64,000 nucleotides of DNA from Mesostigma viride (taxonomy: Eukaryota > Streptophyta > Mesostigmatophyceae > Mesostigmatales > Mesostigmataceae), in the NCBI GenBank assembly GCA_009746045.1, contig RPFO01000296.1, positions 322,001 to 386,000 of the forward strand. Reading direction: 5' to 3'. The notes beneath the pieces were generated by a model, which saw only the letters and a list, made by a program, of their open reading frames with translations, had not been told where the DNA came from and ran no database searches. This document shows, in pieces, positions 12,483-24,600 of this stretch (position 1 is the stretch's first letter; each line of letters begins with the position of its first letter). The position numbers and the translations under genes are program-made.

Positions 12483-12545
12483 ATTACCACCTCGTAATTT
12501 ACGCCTCGGATGCTTTTTACCACCCTCGGACGAAAAGTATAGTGT
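12483..12545 (+). repeat. Element end, inverted partner of 2,088-2,150
   Basis: The block from 'acctcgtaatttacgcc' through 'accaccctcggacgaaaa' is an exact reverse complement of about 2100-2147. The two copies are followed by unrelated sequences. Confidence 0.65.
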
Positions 12546-12734
12546 GGTGGCAAGGCACTGAGCCCTCCAATTCAGTAAGGCGGTTAGTCCGCGGCCGAGG
12601 ATGGCGCCGCAAGCGGCGGGGGGGGGCGTCCAGCAACACCAAGATGGGCGGCCCTCTCGGGCCGGGTGAAGCGGCGGGAGGGTGCCGCGCGAGCCCCACC
12701 CGTCAAGGAAACATTCATGTGAGCCAACCAGCAG

Positions 12735-13430
12735 TCAAGGCCAACCGGCACCGCGCCGTGGTGCTTTGATGATGACCTGGTATACCGTGTGTGCAAGCAT
12801 CTCGTCGACATCATTGCTGCATGCATGACAATTGACAGTGCACTGCATGATCGACATGGGATCGATCACGACACCGACGTTGGCCACGGCCACCAAGTAA
12901 GTGCGTGAACATGCACTGAAGGTGTCTGGAGGTGCTGGGGCCGCGCGGGGGTCGCTTGCCAGGGCTTGTGGCCGACGTACGTAGATGGCCACCCCCTTCC
13001 AGTAAACCGGCTTCCCCGACGCGGTCTGCCGGAGCTGGAGGTACGTCGGCCATAGCTCCCGTCGCTGTTGTTGCTGCACCAGGGTCAAGTCGTCGTCCAG
13101 GGTGAAGTGAGTCTTTGATCGAGCCGCTTTCGGTGTCTGAGAAAAGAAATTAATCTTGTCCGCCGGTTTCTCAAAGATGAGAAGAAGCGGAGGCGCCCCT
13201 GCCTTACCCCACGAGCGGGGAAGGCGGTGGTGGGCGACCAGCTTGATCTCACCAAGGAGGCTCATGCTACCAAGGATTTCTCTATCAAACGCACGTGCAA
13301 GCTTCTCGGAATTCTCACCTTCCACCAGGTCGAAGTTCTCGACGATGACGTTAAGAAGGCTGCGCTTGGCGAGCTCGGCCTCCTCGCGGAGGTCGAGCGT
13401 CTGCTGCTGGGGCTGTGCTGCGACGGCGGA
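12735..13430 (-). pseudogene. LINE ORF1-like protein remnant, minus strand
   Basis: The minus strand reads L-R-E-E-A-E-L-A-K-R-S-L then S-E-K-L-A-R-A-F-D-R-E-I, a predicted helix. Next come G-E-I-K-L-V-A-H-H-R-L-P, P-P-L-L-L-I-F, T-L-D-D-D-L-T, Q-Q-Q-Q-R-R-E-L-W-P-T-Y and P-V-Y-W-K-G. Coiled coil, RRM-like strand-helix core and a C-terminal 'DDDLTxxQQxxRRxLWPxY' block are the layout of L1-type ORF1 proteins, the RNA chaperone of the retrotransposon particle. A second copy on the plus strand at 14.3-14.6 kb shows that the family repeats. A Pro-rich minus-strand ORF (to 14,061) lies upstream in another frame and may be the N-terminal part, so the gene is frameshifted. No polymerase is attached. 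Confidence 0.6.
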
Positions 13431-14169
13431 GGCCGGTGGTGGAACGTGATGTGTTGCTTAAGCATGGCCGCCCATGCAGGTCTAGCTGGGTGGGAGCGGG
13501 GCATCGCCAGCCGGGCCAGCGGGGGCTGGCTTGGCGGCAATGTCCTTCACCGCCTGGGCGGTGAGGCCTGCGCACGGTGTTTGGCATAAATTGCAGGCAC
13601 TCGATGGCGATGGCGTTGTCCTTGAGGCGCTGGTCGATGTCCGGCGCGGATCTGCGGGGCCGCGGTGATGGCGTCAGAGGCGGTGGGGGTGGTGGCGGTC
13701 GGGATCGAGGAGGCGAGGAGGTACGTGGAGGTGGCGCGGTGGAGATGGTGCCGAGAGGAGGGGGAGCTCGGCAGCCAGCGTGCTGCCCATGGCTGCCACA
13801 TCTGCAGCGAGGGGGCCGGGCCACGTGATGCGCGAGGGCCTCCTTATTATTAAGGAGTGAGCGGATGGAGGATTCGGTCAAGATGGTGATGAGGGGCTTG
13901 GGGGGCCAGAGCTCCCCGATGGAGCGTCCAAGGAGGAAGAAGAGGGCGTATTGCTGCAGCTTGGGGCGGGGGGCGGTGCAGAGGATGTATTCGTATGGAC
14001 GCTGCCGAAGGCAGGCATCGACGAGGCGACCCTGGTGGAAGAGCTGCTTGCACAGTTCCATAAGCGAGGCGTGTGATCCCCAGAACGAGTCGTAGCTCAG
14101 TCAGGAGGCGGTCTTCGTTAATTATTAATAAGCACGTGACTGCGTCACGAGGGTGCCAATACAGAGTAA

Positions 14170-14640
14170 AGGAACCTTCAACCCAACGGGAGGCCACCAA
14201 CCGCGCTCGCCGCGAGTGCCGAGTGGTGCTGCGTCGTTTCCCCCAGAAGCCAGGTGAGACGTCAACCTCCCTCGCCGACGAGCTGAGGGACCAGCTCCTT
14301 ACCCTCATCATGGGCCTGGTACTGAGGTGAGGTAAAACTGCGTGGGTGTCACCGCCTTCCCCACTCACGGGACAAGGCGGCTCCTCCACCAGTTCTGCTG
14401 ACCTTCCCCTCCCGTGAGGACAAGCAGCGGTTCCTCTCTCGTCGCAAGCGTTTGCACGACCTCACCTGGACGCTGGACGACGACCTGACCCCCGCTCAGC
14501 AGCCGCAGCAGCGACGCGACCTGTGGCCGGAGTACCTCCGCCACAAGCAGGACCCCCAGAAGCCCAAGGTGTACTGGAGGGGCGGGGACCTGATGATCAT
14601 GACCACAAGATGTGGACGCCCCCCGCGGGCTAGACTAGCT
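14170..14640 (+). pseudogene. LINE ORF1-like protein remnant, plus strand
   Basis: One frame gives R-R-E-C-R-V-V-L-R-R-F-P and A-D-E-L-R-D-Q-L and stops at 14,330. An overlapping frame from 14,329 then gives E-V-K-L-R-G-C-H-R-L-P, P-P-P-V-L-L-T-F, T-L-D-D-D-L-T-P-A-Q-Q and R-R-D-L-W-P-E-Y, ending K-V-Y-W-R-G-G. It is collinear with the minus-strand remnant at 12.7-13.4 kb. The two copies face each other and each is frameshifted. Confidence 0.6.
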
Positions 14641-14783
14641 AATAGCCCTAGCTTGTATCCATTGGTAGTCACTGCCGCCATGGCAGCCATGCTTAGAACG
14701 TTTGCCTAGCCGCGTGCCAACATACCTAGTCACGTGCACCGCTAACGCACGGTACACAACCAGCCATGTAGCCTTAGCTTATA

Positions 14784-15288
14784 GTCCTTGTTGTACAGCC
14801 ATGCTACGTCTTGGCTATGATCAGTTTACTCGCCCACGCTCCTTGTTATGCCATGCTCAAAGGGGTCTTATTGCACCCACAGATTGCCGGATTGTTAGCG
14901 TGTCCGTTTATAGCCGCTAAGGTGCCCGAATGCAGCTGTGGCATGCCTTTGGCATGAAGGAGACTGGGGGTCTCTGCCCTTGCTCCTGTTGTGCACACAC
15001 AGGGATTAAAAGCACTTCGGTGCTCCGTGACTCCCCAACGGGAGCACGAGTTTAATTAATTAAATAAGTAATTAACCCTATATACACAGCTGAGAAGGAG
15101 GGAGGGCACCCTAGCTTCTCTCACTGCCGCAAGTGGGCAGGCCACAGAGCGCTCTCTCCACGGCATGGTGCATCATGCCGGGGCGCAACACTGTGGGTGC
15201 AATACAACCAGTGCAATACCATAGGTAGGCTGACGCATAGCTTATGCTACAAATGTGAGGTGGGCTCAAGACGTTGGCTAATTAAGGG
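14784..15288 (+). mobile_element. Dispersed element X, copy 2 (longest plus-strand copy)
   Basis: Repeats the 6.1-6.4 kb copy through the GTGCTCC/GGAGCAC hairpin (about 15,021-15,048) and the TTAATTAA tract. It continues into a block (15,088-15,280: 'gagaaggagggagggc', 'gcaataccataggtaggctgacgc', 'ggctcaagacg') whose inverted copy is at 55,217-55,430. The downstream part is found separately at 17.9 kb. No ORF. Confidence 0.8.
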
Positions 15289-17081
15289 GACGTGGCGCGC
15301 CGAATATTTTCCGCGCGAAAAAATTCGCGGCACCGGCCGTACCGTGAAAAGTGGGTGCTCCGTGCGCGCACCACTTGCGGAAGTGGCCATGGCGACTGCG
15401 TTTAGGCGAAACTAGCAATGTAGGGCTAGAGAAATGCAAAAAAAATGATTGGATGTTGAAGACGATGATTTAATGATGTTGGATTGCGGCGGCAAGTGGC
15501 TGGTTTACAATATCGCTGCTTTCTTTTACTGCCATCGGCATGGGGGGTAATCTGCATTTTTTGGTCGCGCGGAATAAAATAGAATTCGTGATTGCGGCAG
15601 TAAATTCTCAGTTCTGGGGGTCTTTTTGACCGTGAAGGATGCATTCATATCGGTAGCATCGAATTCTAAACCGAACGGGTGCTTTTTGCTACATTTTCGG
15701 CCATTCTCTGTAAGTATTTTTTCAGGCCTGCGCAGTGCATGTCGGAACCTTCCATGGAAGAACGGCCGTTGTTGCGCGCCTGGGCGAGGGATCTACGAGG
15801 GCAAGGTATAGATTTGTGGCGACTGTTATCTACTATCAGTTCTTTCTTCGAAGAGCTCATCGTTCGAAGTTTTTTGCGTTCGTTTTGGTCAGTTTCCGCC
15901 AGTTAACTCTCCGTTGCGTGCCGTCGTGTTGACGAATACCTGGCAGCTTTAGCTTGTTTTCGTTGATGTCTTGATCAAATCCGCTTTAGTCTCAGCCGAT
16001 AGATCCTAGGGAAGGCGTAAGGGATTTCATAGCACGTGTTCTGGCAAGGATGTTGTGCGTATGGACGCTTCTTGTTGTGTGATAGTGACGCACCCTTTCC
16101 TCGCAGCGGCATCACAGCGGTCAGAAGCTGAACGGCCGCCACTGGTTTCTTTGCATTTTATCGTGCAGGGAAGGAATTTTTGAAATCGACGATCATGTTG
16201 GAGATATTGCATTCGTGTGACTGCATGTAGATAGCTGCCATCATTGGTTTATTTGAGCTTTCCTTGTTATGATGATGTGACAAGACAGCAATGTTGCTGA
16301 GCCAACCATGGTTAACATGGTTGACTGCATACAAGCTTTGTATGCCATGATCTCCTTGGTTCCTTGCCCTCCATAGTTCCAGTTTGTTGCCCATGTCGGG
16401 TAGTGCAGTTAAGGAGTTGTTGCTGTGTTGGTAAGCTTGGTTGGCATAACCCTTACAATCTAACGTGGGAGAAACATAGAAAATGCTGGTAATGCATGTG
16501 AGTGCCATCATCATTATTGCTATTCACGTACTTATAAGTCTGGCCATGCTCGAGGGACGGTGAAGGAGTATGAGGTGCGTGGCCACCCCTTTGTACTTCA
16601 CAACATATTCAGCATGGATTTGATCCATGTTGATGGCATGTAAAGTGTGATTGTGTTTACTTGCTTTCTGAGTGGTCCTTAGCGCCTTGTCAGGTAGTGA
16701 GTGGTCGTCTAGGAAACCCATCAGTGCGTGCCACAGTGACCCCCAACCTTGAGCATGTGTCGTCATCAGTGTGCTAGAGTTAATTATATGTGCTTTTGAT
16801 CATAGATTTGCTGAGTTCTTAGCATGAAGTTTACAAGGTAACCTTGGGTAGAGTATAGTGTATGCTCTCTTGGCATGTATGCCTAGCGATCGTGTTGCTA
16901 TGCTTGCGCTGGCAAGGTTGGCCATGCCGAGGGCAGATGAGGGAAGATGTGGTGCCTAGCCGTTTGCTTATGTTTTGTGATCGAGTGGGGCATGCTTTCT
17001 GGCTTTTTGGATGGAAAACAGCATGCCTAAGTGGCCATATACAAAGAAACCCCCCCTTAAGCTTATGTTCAGGTTTTAGCA
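15289..17081. other. No gene recognised
   Basis: A GC-rich island (15,290-15,410) with a short ATG ORF, then AT-balanced sequence. No motif, repeat family or splice chain is supported. Confidence 0.4.
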
Positions 17082-17116
17082 CGCATAACCTTATTACTTG
17101 AGCAAGACTTGTCGGA

Positions 17117-17395
17117 ATGACCTGTGTTAAGGGTGGCTGCCACGACGTGATGCAAAGGGAGGGGCAGGGGGACGATGGGGAAGGTAGTAGTGATGATGAG
17201 AATGATGTTGATAATATTCCTTGCCTTGCATGTGCTTCCCCGGATGAAATTGACGGTGTCCCTTTCCTGCTGTGCAGCACATTCGGGTGCAAGGGAGGAC
17301 TGCATGGGTGCTGCGCTGACCCCCCGTTGACTAAGGAGCCCAAGGGGGATTGGTTTTGCCCTGCCTGCCTTGTGCAGGATGCTTACAAGGGCTGA
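17117..17395 (+). CDS. PHD-type zinc-finger protein or exon
   Basis: Ninety-two codons from ATG to TGA. An acidic stretch (E-G-S-S-D-D-E-N-D-V-D) is followed by a near-complete PHD finger: P-C-L-A-C, then L-L-C-S-T-F-G-C about 13 residues on, L-H-G-C-C as the His-Cys pair, and W-F-C-P-A-C-L as the last Cys pair. This fits the Cys4-His-Cys3 order and includes the conserved Trp before the last pair. PHD fingers bind histone H3 tails, so a chromatin role or a transposon-borne reader is possible. Direct copies of 'acttgtcggaatgacctg' at 17,107 and 17,465 flank it, so it may be an exon with duplicated edges. No neighbouring exon was found. Confidence 0.55.
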   Translation: MTCVKGGCHDVMQREGQGDDGEGSSDDENDVDNIPCLACASPDEIDGVPFLLCSTFGCKGGLHGCCADPPLTKEPKGDWFCPACLVQDAYKG

Positions 17396-17884
17396 TATAG
17401 TGACATTTTCTGTTTTAGCGGGCATTTTTTTTAAAACACGTCTGACGCAATAACTTGAGCTAGACTTGTCGGAATGACCTGGGACTTGGAACACTGCTGT
17501 CCCCCTGTTAGCCGGAATTTTTGTTGATTTTGTGGCCTTATCGGAAGTGTTTATGATATGTATATTCCCAATGTCCGGTAAAAAATGACCTGTTTTGCGG
17601 GAAAATTAATAACTGTTCAAGGTTTTGCCATTTCCATTATGTAAATAGCTCAGCAAGCTACAAACTCAGGGAACTATATGACCTTGATTTTTGGTAGCCA
17701 ACAAATAAGTGCATTGGCTGGGGCATACTCAGCCCTAATTAGCGTCTTTTGCTATTTATAGCGCATTATTGGCGTATATATGGGGGTAGTACCCCCAACA
17801 AGTGCATGGACAACTCACTAGAGATGTTATTTAGTGCCCCCAATCATAATTCAGCATTGTGCAAATGAATTTCAAGTGATATTA

Positions 17885-18045
17885 GCATATGTCAGATTTT
17901 TTGGGTTTTGGGGTGCCACCTCCCCTTAAGGCGCAAGCTGATGACCACAAGGTGCCAGAGCTATTTGAAGGTACTGTAACGCTGTGCGCTAATATCATTT
18001 CAAGTGCTGTAGTAATGCCTAAGCTATCCCATAATCGATTGCCCC
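17885..18045 (+). mobile_element. Dispersed element X fragment (distal block)
   Basis: Shares 'aggcgcaagctgatg.ccacaaggtgccagagct' and 'gcgctaatatcattt' with the inverted copy at 55,127-55,235. Confidence 0.75.
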
Positions 18046-18662
18046 CAGCTCAACAACTAGCTGGAGTGCTCTAATATCCCGGGGAAGCCCGGGGGGGCTT
18101 CCACAGTTTCTTGTTGACATAAAGGTCCCCGCCCCGTCAGTACACTTGCGGTCTTCGTTGATCTTGTCAAAAAATCCGGGCTAGCTGGCGTGAAAGTCTA
18201 GTGCTTCCCAGGTTGGCTCGGCACTGGCGACTGCGCTTGGGCTCACCCGCGACGCTGCGGGCGAGGCGAGCCCGGAGGGTACGTGGACGACCACTAGGGC
18301 TTGGCTAGTGGCGCCGCTGCCGTCTGGGCCGGAGGGCGATCGAAGCTGCAGCCGGAGCTGCTGACGTATTTCCAGGGCTGACCGCAGCCGCCTGGCTGCG
18401 TTGCGCCGAGGAGCGTTTGCTCACCATATATTGCGTAATAGCCTCGGAAAATTATATCAGCATGTGCGTCTTAGAAAGACGAAGCGATTGTGATATTCAC
18501 AGCCGAATTTGGTGCCCAAACGTGAAAGTTATGAGCTCCGCCGTCAGATCTGGTGGCTGACCATCAATGGCTTATGGCCGGCACATATGCTCGGCCATGA
18601 TGACGGGTGAGGGGGTCAGTAGGTAATTGCATGCTAACCCACGATAGCCCAGGAGAATTCTC
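18046..18662. other. No gene recognised
   Basis: GC-rich without a domain-bearing ORF. Confidence 0.4.
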
Positions 18663-19279
18663 CCGCCAACCCCCCTGCAGTGGGGAAGCCGACTGTTTGC
18701 ACATGCGTGCGTGGGCAGCATGCCAGACAAGACCCCCAGCCGGGTACCGAGCTGGCACCACAGTCATAATAGGACTGTTTTGTAGATAGCTTGTAGATAG
18801 CTTAGACCGCCGGTAGGATTGCGTGTACCCACCCATCCATCTATCCATCGGGGTTAATTAATGCTCCGTGACTCATTCCCAAAGGCAGCACGAGTTAGAT
18901 TAAGGTATTAACTAATTCTCCCGGAGACGGCCATCAATATTCAGGCTTCTCCTGGAGGCGGGGCTGAAGGTGCTGCAGGCCGCCAACCCCCCTGCAGTGG
19001 GGAAGCCGACTGTTTGCACATGGATGCGTGGGCAGCATGCCAGACAAGACCCCTAGGGTACCGCGGGCACCACAGTTATAATAGGACTGTTTTGTAGATA
19101 GCTTGTAGATAGCTTAGACCGGTAGGATTGCGTGTACCCACCCATCCATCTATCCATCGGGGTTAATTAATGCTCCGTGCATGACTCAATCCCAAAGGGA
19201 GCACGAGTTAAATTAATTCTCCCGGAGACGGCCATCAATATTCAGGCTTCTCCTGGAGGCGGCGCTGAAGGTGCTGCAG
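18663..19279 (+). repeat. Direct repeat of about 310 bp, two copies, containing element X ends
   Basis: A block from 'ccgccaacccccctgcagtg' to 'cggggttaattaatgctccg' occurs at 18,663-18,910 and 18,980-19,210 (offset 317 at the left edge). A 60-bp block ending 'gaaggtgctgcag' occurs at about 18,918 and 19,219. In both, a short degenerate CATC run leads straight into the X end 'cggggttaattaatgctccgtg', the same junction as at the long array at 55.5 kb. Confidence 0.8.
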
Positions 19280-19485
19280 TTAATGCCCTTTCGTACCCCC
19301 GGCCACACCCGTCATCATGGCCGAGCGTGCAGTCGTCTTGGGTATAGCTTCCGGATGACGTGGAGTTGCTATCTGCGACTCCAAACCTCAATTGGCGAGT
19401 GAGTCGCGCCACTTGCCTTCGTGGGTGAAGTATCCGCGTAGAAAAGTACCTCATCGGGAACTCCGTGGCATGCATGCCTTGAGTG

Positions 19486-19700
19486 CATGTTCATGCACTT
19501 ACTTACTTTAGTTACTTACTTACTCTTGGAACTACAGGCGGACATGCACGAGGGGCCTCGGCCTCTCCGTGATCTGGAAAAATATATGCAGAATAAGCTC
19601 CGTGTTCATGCACTTACTTACTTTAGTTACTTACTTACTCTTGGAACTACAGGCGGAAACATGTGCACGAGGGGCCTCGGCCTCTCCGTGATCTGGAAAA
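19486..19700. repeat. ~105-bp direct repeat
   Basis: 'gttcatgcacttacttactt' through 'cctctccgtgatctggaaaa' occurs twice, offset about 114 bp, with small indels. Confidence 0.8.
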
Positions 19701-22700
19701 AGATGCAGAATAAGCTAGCATGGCATCAGGTTGTGGACGGAGGCTACCAAGCCTCGCCCGGTAGGGAAGGTGCATGCGCATCACCCGTCACGGAGGCAAT
19801 AGTGTCAACAAGGCCGGCCCCCCTAGACGAGTGCCCGTTAGCACCGGCCGTTAGAACCATAGTGGGCATTAATTTCGTATACCTCGAGGGGTTGCTCTGC
19901 GGCTCCGCAATATTGGGACCATGCATGTAATGTGATTGATTATTATTCATTAATTAACTAATTAATACCATGCACCAACGAAGGTGCTGAATGGGGCCCA
20001 TTGACTGCAATGCATATTGTGAATTGAGATAGAGACAAGCATGCAAACAAACATATGTTGAACTGTCTCGTTGATACATTTCCCAAGCGATGACAGAAGA
20101 CATTGAGCATAGAGATAGTGCTACATCAATCGCAACTGGTTGTCTCTAATTGATATCAACCGTATGCAAAAGGACTGTGTTATGTATTTGATATCAACCG
20201 CAAAGGTCGTACACCAACAGTGGTTTTGCATGTGGACAACATTTCCGCCCAGGAATAGCCGCCCGATGCGGATTATGCCCCAGCAAGCTAAGCTCCAAGT
20301 AATCGTAGTGTGGGGTCACCCTCGCGAAATGTAGGATATATAGACGGTGTGACCGCTGTGCTCAGAACTGGGTAGTCAATGCAGCATGCTGAAGAACTTG
20401 GACATGCGAGTTTCCAATCGATTCTGGCGGGGATTAGGGCCATATGTCAGCTGGTAGTAACATGGATATGAGAGGCAAGTAAGCATAATTTAGCAGCCTG
20501 AGATATGTTCTGATTACACCACAATTGGCGGCAATTGGCAGACAGATGACAACTAGCAGTCGGACAGCTGGAATCTAATGATGTTTCAAAAAGCTTTCCA
20601 GCTAGTAGGACCGACTGAGCTTGCAGGATCGTTGCGTTTGTTCCACGACCCAGGCATGCTTTGCCCGCGAGTAAATTGGCATGGACGTCTGCCGGGGACG
20701 ACGATCCATATATTCGATCAAAGAGAGTCTGCAGCGAACTGCCCCGTCATTCGCTGAGGCTACCGTAGTTAAAATGGTCAGAAGCAGCACGGCCATGATG
20801 AGCACGAAAGAGCTACTGTTAATGATAACGTCGAGACTGCGACGCCCAGAGTTATCATTATACAGTCCAACTTAGCCGGCCCAAGGGACGTGCCGTTAAG
20901 AAATGATAAGTACTGTCATGAACGAGGAATCGAGATACCTCCACGCTTGATCCGACCCTCTTTTTGCCCGACATAAAACAGCCAGCCTTTTTGCTGCAGA
21001 CAAGCTCCAATGTACCTTATACCTGACCCACCCTGGGTAACGTATCTAGACTCCGTTATCAGCATGAGGCTTCGCTCAACAACTATGAACCTCCCGCAGG
21101 CGCTTGTGTGTCACTCGAGGGACAACTGGACACATCTATGGCCGACTGCTTGAAACTATCAGCTTGGAGCACTAAACCCCGTGACCGTATCTTAGAAAAC
21201 AACATTAGTCCAGGCCTTCGCACAGTCGTATGGCCAGATCAATGTTTACAAGGTAAAGATCGTGTTGTAGTGCATGTCTAATAGCCTAGAGGTTATTGCA
21301 TCATGTGGCGGATGGCGGAAGCGTCCAGGCACTTACCCTGTGCAGCCTTATTTATAAGAAACGAGCAGCGAGCGTTTGTATTCTTAAAAAAGCCCTAAAG
21401 GGCTCCCGGATAGCAAACAATTCCAGCGACGACGACGGGCCACCTGTGCTACCAGAACCCAAACTGCGGCCTGGTCCTGGCATGGTACCCGATATGCCAG
21501 CGCTGTTTGCTTTCGCGCGAATTATTGCCGCGCGGAAATCAACAGGAGCCAGGTCGCCAGGAGGTCGGCCAGAACCTGACCTGATAAGTCGACTGTCAGT
21601 CAGTACACGTGTATACACGCTGGTTATCCGACAGTTATATATTCATTAGTGGAGCCATGGACTGGTCCGGCCTTACTATAACAGGCTGGTTTATGGTTAC
21701 TGGTAAGGCTGACAGACTCCAAATTGTTTGCAACAAATAAAATATTCATTAATTCATAAATAATAAATAAGTTCCTGTGGGACGCAGACAAGATTCGCAT
21801 GAATCTGCCGGTGTTCACCAATTAGAAAGAAATGGCTGGCTGATCAACAGACAACAGCAGTTGCATCCGTCATGAAAAACTGCCAGGCAAATGTACATCA
21901 GCCAAGATTCGTCGGTCGCAATTTTCCGGAGGAGCTTGCTGACACGATATTGGTCAACTTTTACCGCGTCCCCTCGAGTATCCAGACGGTGCGCGCGTTG
22001 GGACCGGAATCCCGCATCGAGTACCGTGACACACGAACCTTCCTGCGCGGAACGTGTGGTTCGGCCGGCCTCACTGGACAGGCGATCAAACTGGACCTGT
22101 TGTGTGTCTGCCAGTAGCCCGGCAACCTGCCGTGGTTCGATATTCGCCCGCATGCTGACTACCTGACAAAAAATGATAGATACCTTACTTGGATTGAAAG
22201 GATTCTTCCACGTTGGAGCCTTGTCACAGTGCGCAAGGTACGTGCCATGGCGATTGGCGACGCAACATTGCAGTTTCACTTTGAACCCTACCCAATAAAC
22301 GTGACGGTGCCCTTTGTGAATAAACTTTTTTATTCATGGTAAGCGGAGGTTGGATTAATGCAGCTTGCTGACATTACACATTATTATTAGTCATGCGCCG
22401 CGTGGGTTTATAGTATATCGTCAATAATGACAATTTTATATATAAAGCGACGATCGACCGCGTCATATTTCACTCATGATCGACACGCACGTCGCAAGTA
22501 GTCCTCCTGCCACTAGCATGGCTTTCGACCTCATAGCGTGACAAGCGACTTTTGCGACAGAGAACAAGGTCTACGTATACGAAATAAACTACCTGCAGCC
22601 TTGTCTGCACATGCTGCGCCATCGCGGAGTACTATAATTTGGCGGACTAGCCGACACATGATCATGCGCTGCATGAGCTAGCTGCGCCGCTACTGTACTA

Positions 22701-24060
22701 CGTACGTCTAGTGGTACTCGTCACTCGCCCCCAAAGTTAATTTCATGGTCTCGTGCGGCACCTGCGCGTCGATGGCGCCAACAACTCGCCATGCAACAAT
22801 TACACTAGTTGAATTATGTATATATTGATCAGACAGAATTCTGGATTACGGCATTTGATCAAGTGCTCCAATCACGCAAAATGTCACCGACCCAATCCGC
22901 CATTGAATAGTGATGGGTGGTGAACGCGTCAGCTGGTCGATTCAAGCGTCTATGAGGTCGACCACTCTTGGTGATCATATTAAACGTCTGGTACTGCACC
23001 TGTTTCGACAAGATCTGATTGGCCGGAGTACTGCATGCAGCGCAGCTAGTGCGCAGGGGCTCGATCCTGCTCTGAGGGCACGCCGGCCGGCCATGATCGA
23101 TTATGGCCGGCATTACTAGAAAATGGCCGAATTTCCATCGTTGATTTCCTGGCAAGACGGGCCGCCGGAAATGTCGGAAACTGCAGGGCACACGTCGTCC
23201 TTGGGATCTGCGGGCGGCGGACTAGAGGCTGCATTGCCGGGGGGGCGTCCGTGGAGGCTAACGGGCGGCTCCGGCCGTCTCCTCGTAAGCCCAGCCCCGG
23301 ACGGTGCCGGCGTGTTCCAGCAGCACACACGTATCCCATCGCCGGGCGCCGAAGTAGCCATGACCCGGCAGGGCTTGAATAATATTGGGACGGCGTCGGA
23401 TGTTCGTGTAGCTGCGGATGGGGGAGCAGGCATCGGATTGAGCCCACCCACTCCTGAGGTGCGTGACCAATGCAATGCCGTGCGTTCAGCCAATAGACAG
23501 AAGGAAAGCCACGTACGCATTCTCCCAGCTGATATGCCAGCTTGCTGATCAAGTGTTCAAGCCATTATTTCTTCACAGCCGCTCTTTTGATGAAACGCGG
23601 CAATCCTCTGTCTGTTGGCCACGAATTCCCTCACTCTGCACCCCCCATCATTGACACCCCACCCCACGCTGTTAAGTACCTTCCAAATAACTAGTCCATT
23701 ATGGCAGTTAGTTACTGGCACATGACTGCATTTCAATCGCCCCTCCCATGGTTGCATGCTTGTCTGGAATCAGACTACAATTCTGCATGCCTGGTGGGAC
23801 GTATCCATTATGATATATATGGCCATCAGTTGGGTGGGAAGTGGCCCACCTTCAAAAGCAGACAATGCAATAGTATTGGGAGCCCGTGCACACCTCACGA
23901 CTGTCAATGAACCGAGGGTTTAAGTGGGAATGGAGTGCCCGGGATGGCATGAGGAATCATGGGAGCGCGATCGGAAATATTAAGTCGTGGGAGCGCGGGC
24001 CCGTGAAATTGTGATTGTGGGGTTACAGGCGGGATTCAGACGGGGGCACTAGGCAGGGCA
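19701..24060. other. No gene recognised
   Basis: Scattered ORFs of 60-170 codons on both strands (for example 21,296-21,649 plus, and 23,116-23,552 open on both strands) carry no domain I recognise and no consistent splice chain. The 23.1-23.55 kb interval is GC-rich and open on both strands, as expected by composition. Confidence 0.35.
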
Positions 24061-24600
24061 GGGGGGTGGGGCAGGGATGCGACGCTAAACATGGTGGTGG
24101 GTGGAGATGGAGGTGGAGGGCAAACGGGAATCGGGGAAATGGCTGCAGCCATGCCTGTGCACGGGCCGGGTTGCTGGGCCGGGAGTGGTGATTATGGTGC
24201 AGGTGGAGGTGCCAGGTTGGGGCGGGGGGGTCGGGGGAGGGGCGGGCACATGCCAGGGTTGGAGGGCTGGGAGTATATAGGGGGAATTAACGGGTGGGGG
24301 GGGAAGAGACTGTATCGGGGTGGGTAGGGGGCCGGGCCGGTGGGGGGGGGGGGGGGCAGGAGGCGGGGGAAGGAGGAGGCTGAGGGCAGTTGGGGGAGGT
24401 CAGATTGCATTGAGGGGGGGGGGGGGGGGGGGGGGGAGGGGCACTACGCTGAGTGGTGTCTGGTGGGGGGAATGTGGAAGCCGAACTGTCGGGGTCGGCT
24501 CATGCATGCCTCGTATTCGTATCCGAGCTGCGTGCATGGGGGGGGGCATGGGGGGGGACACAAGCGTACTAATAAGGCTGGCCAGGGCCGCGAGCCTGGG
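24061..24600. repeat. G-rich tract with long G runs
   Basis: Gly-coding, strongly G-skewed sequence with G runs at about 24,342-24,356 (15) and 24,414-24,436 (22 of 23). It has G-quadruplex potential on the plus strand. The Gly/Pro ORFs are compositional. Confidence 0.7.

Noticed and set aside
23116-23552. Overlapping ORFs on both strands (134-168 codons)
   Set aside because: GC-rich island open in several frames; no motif on either strand.
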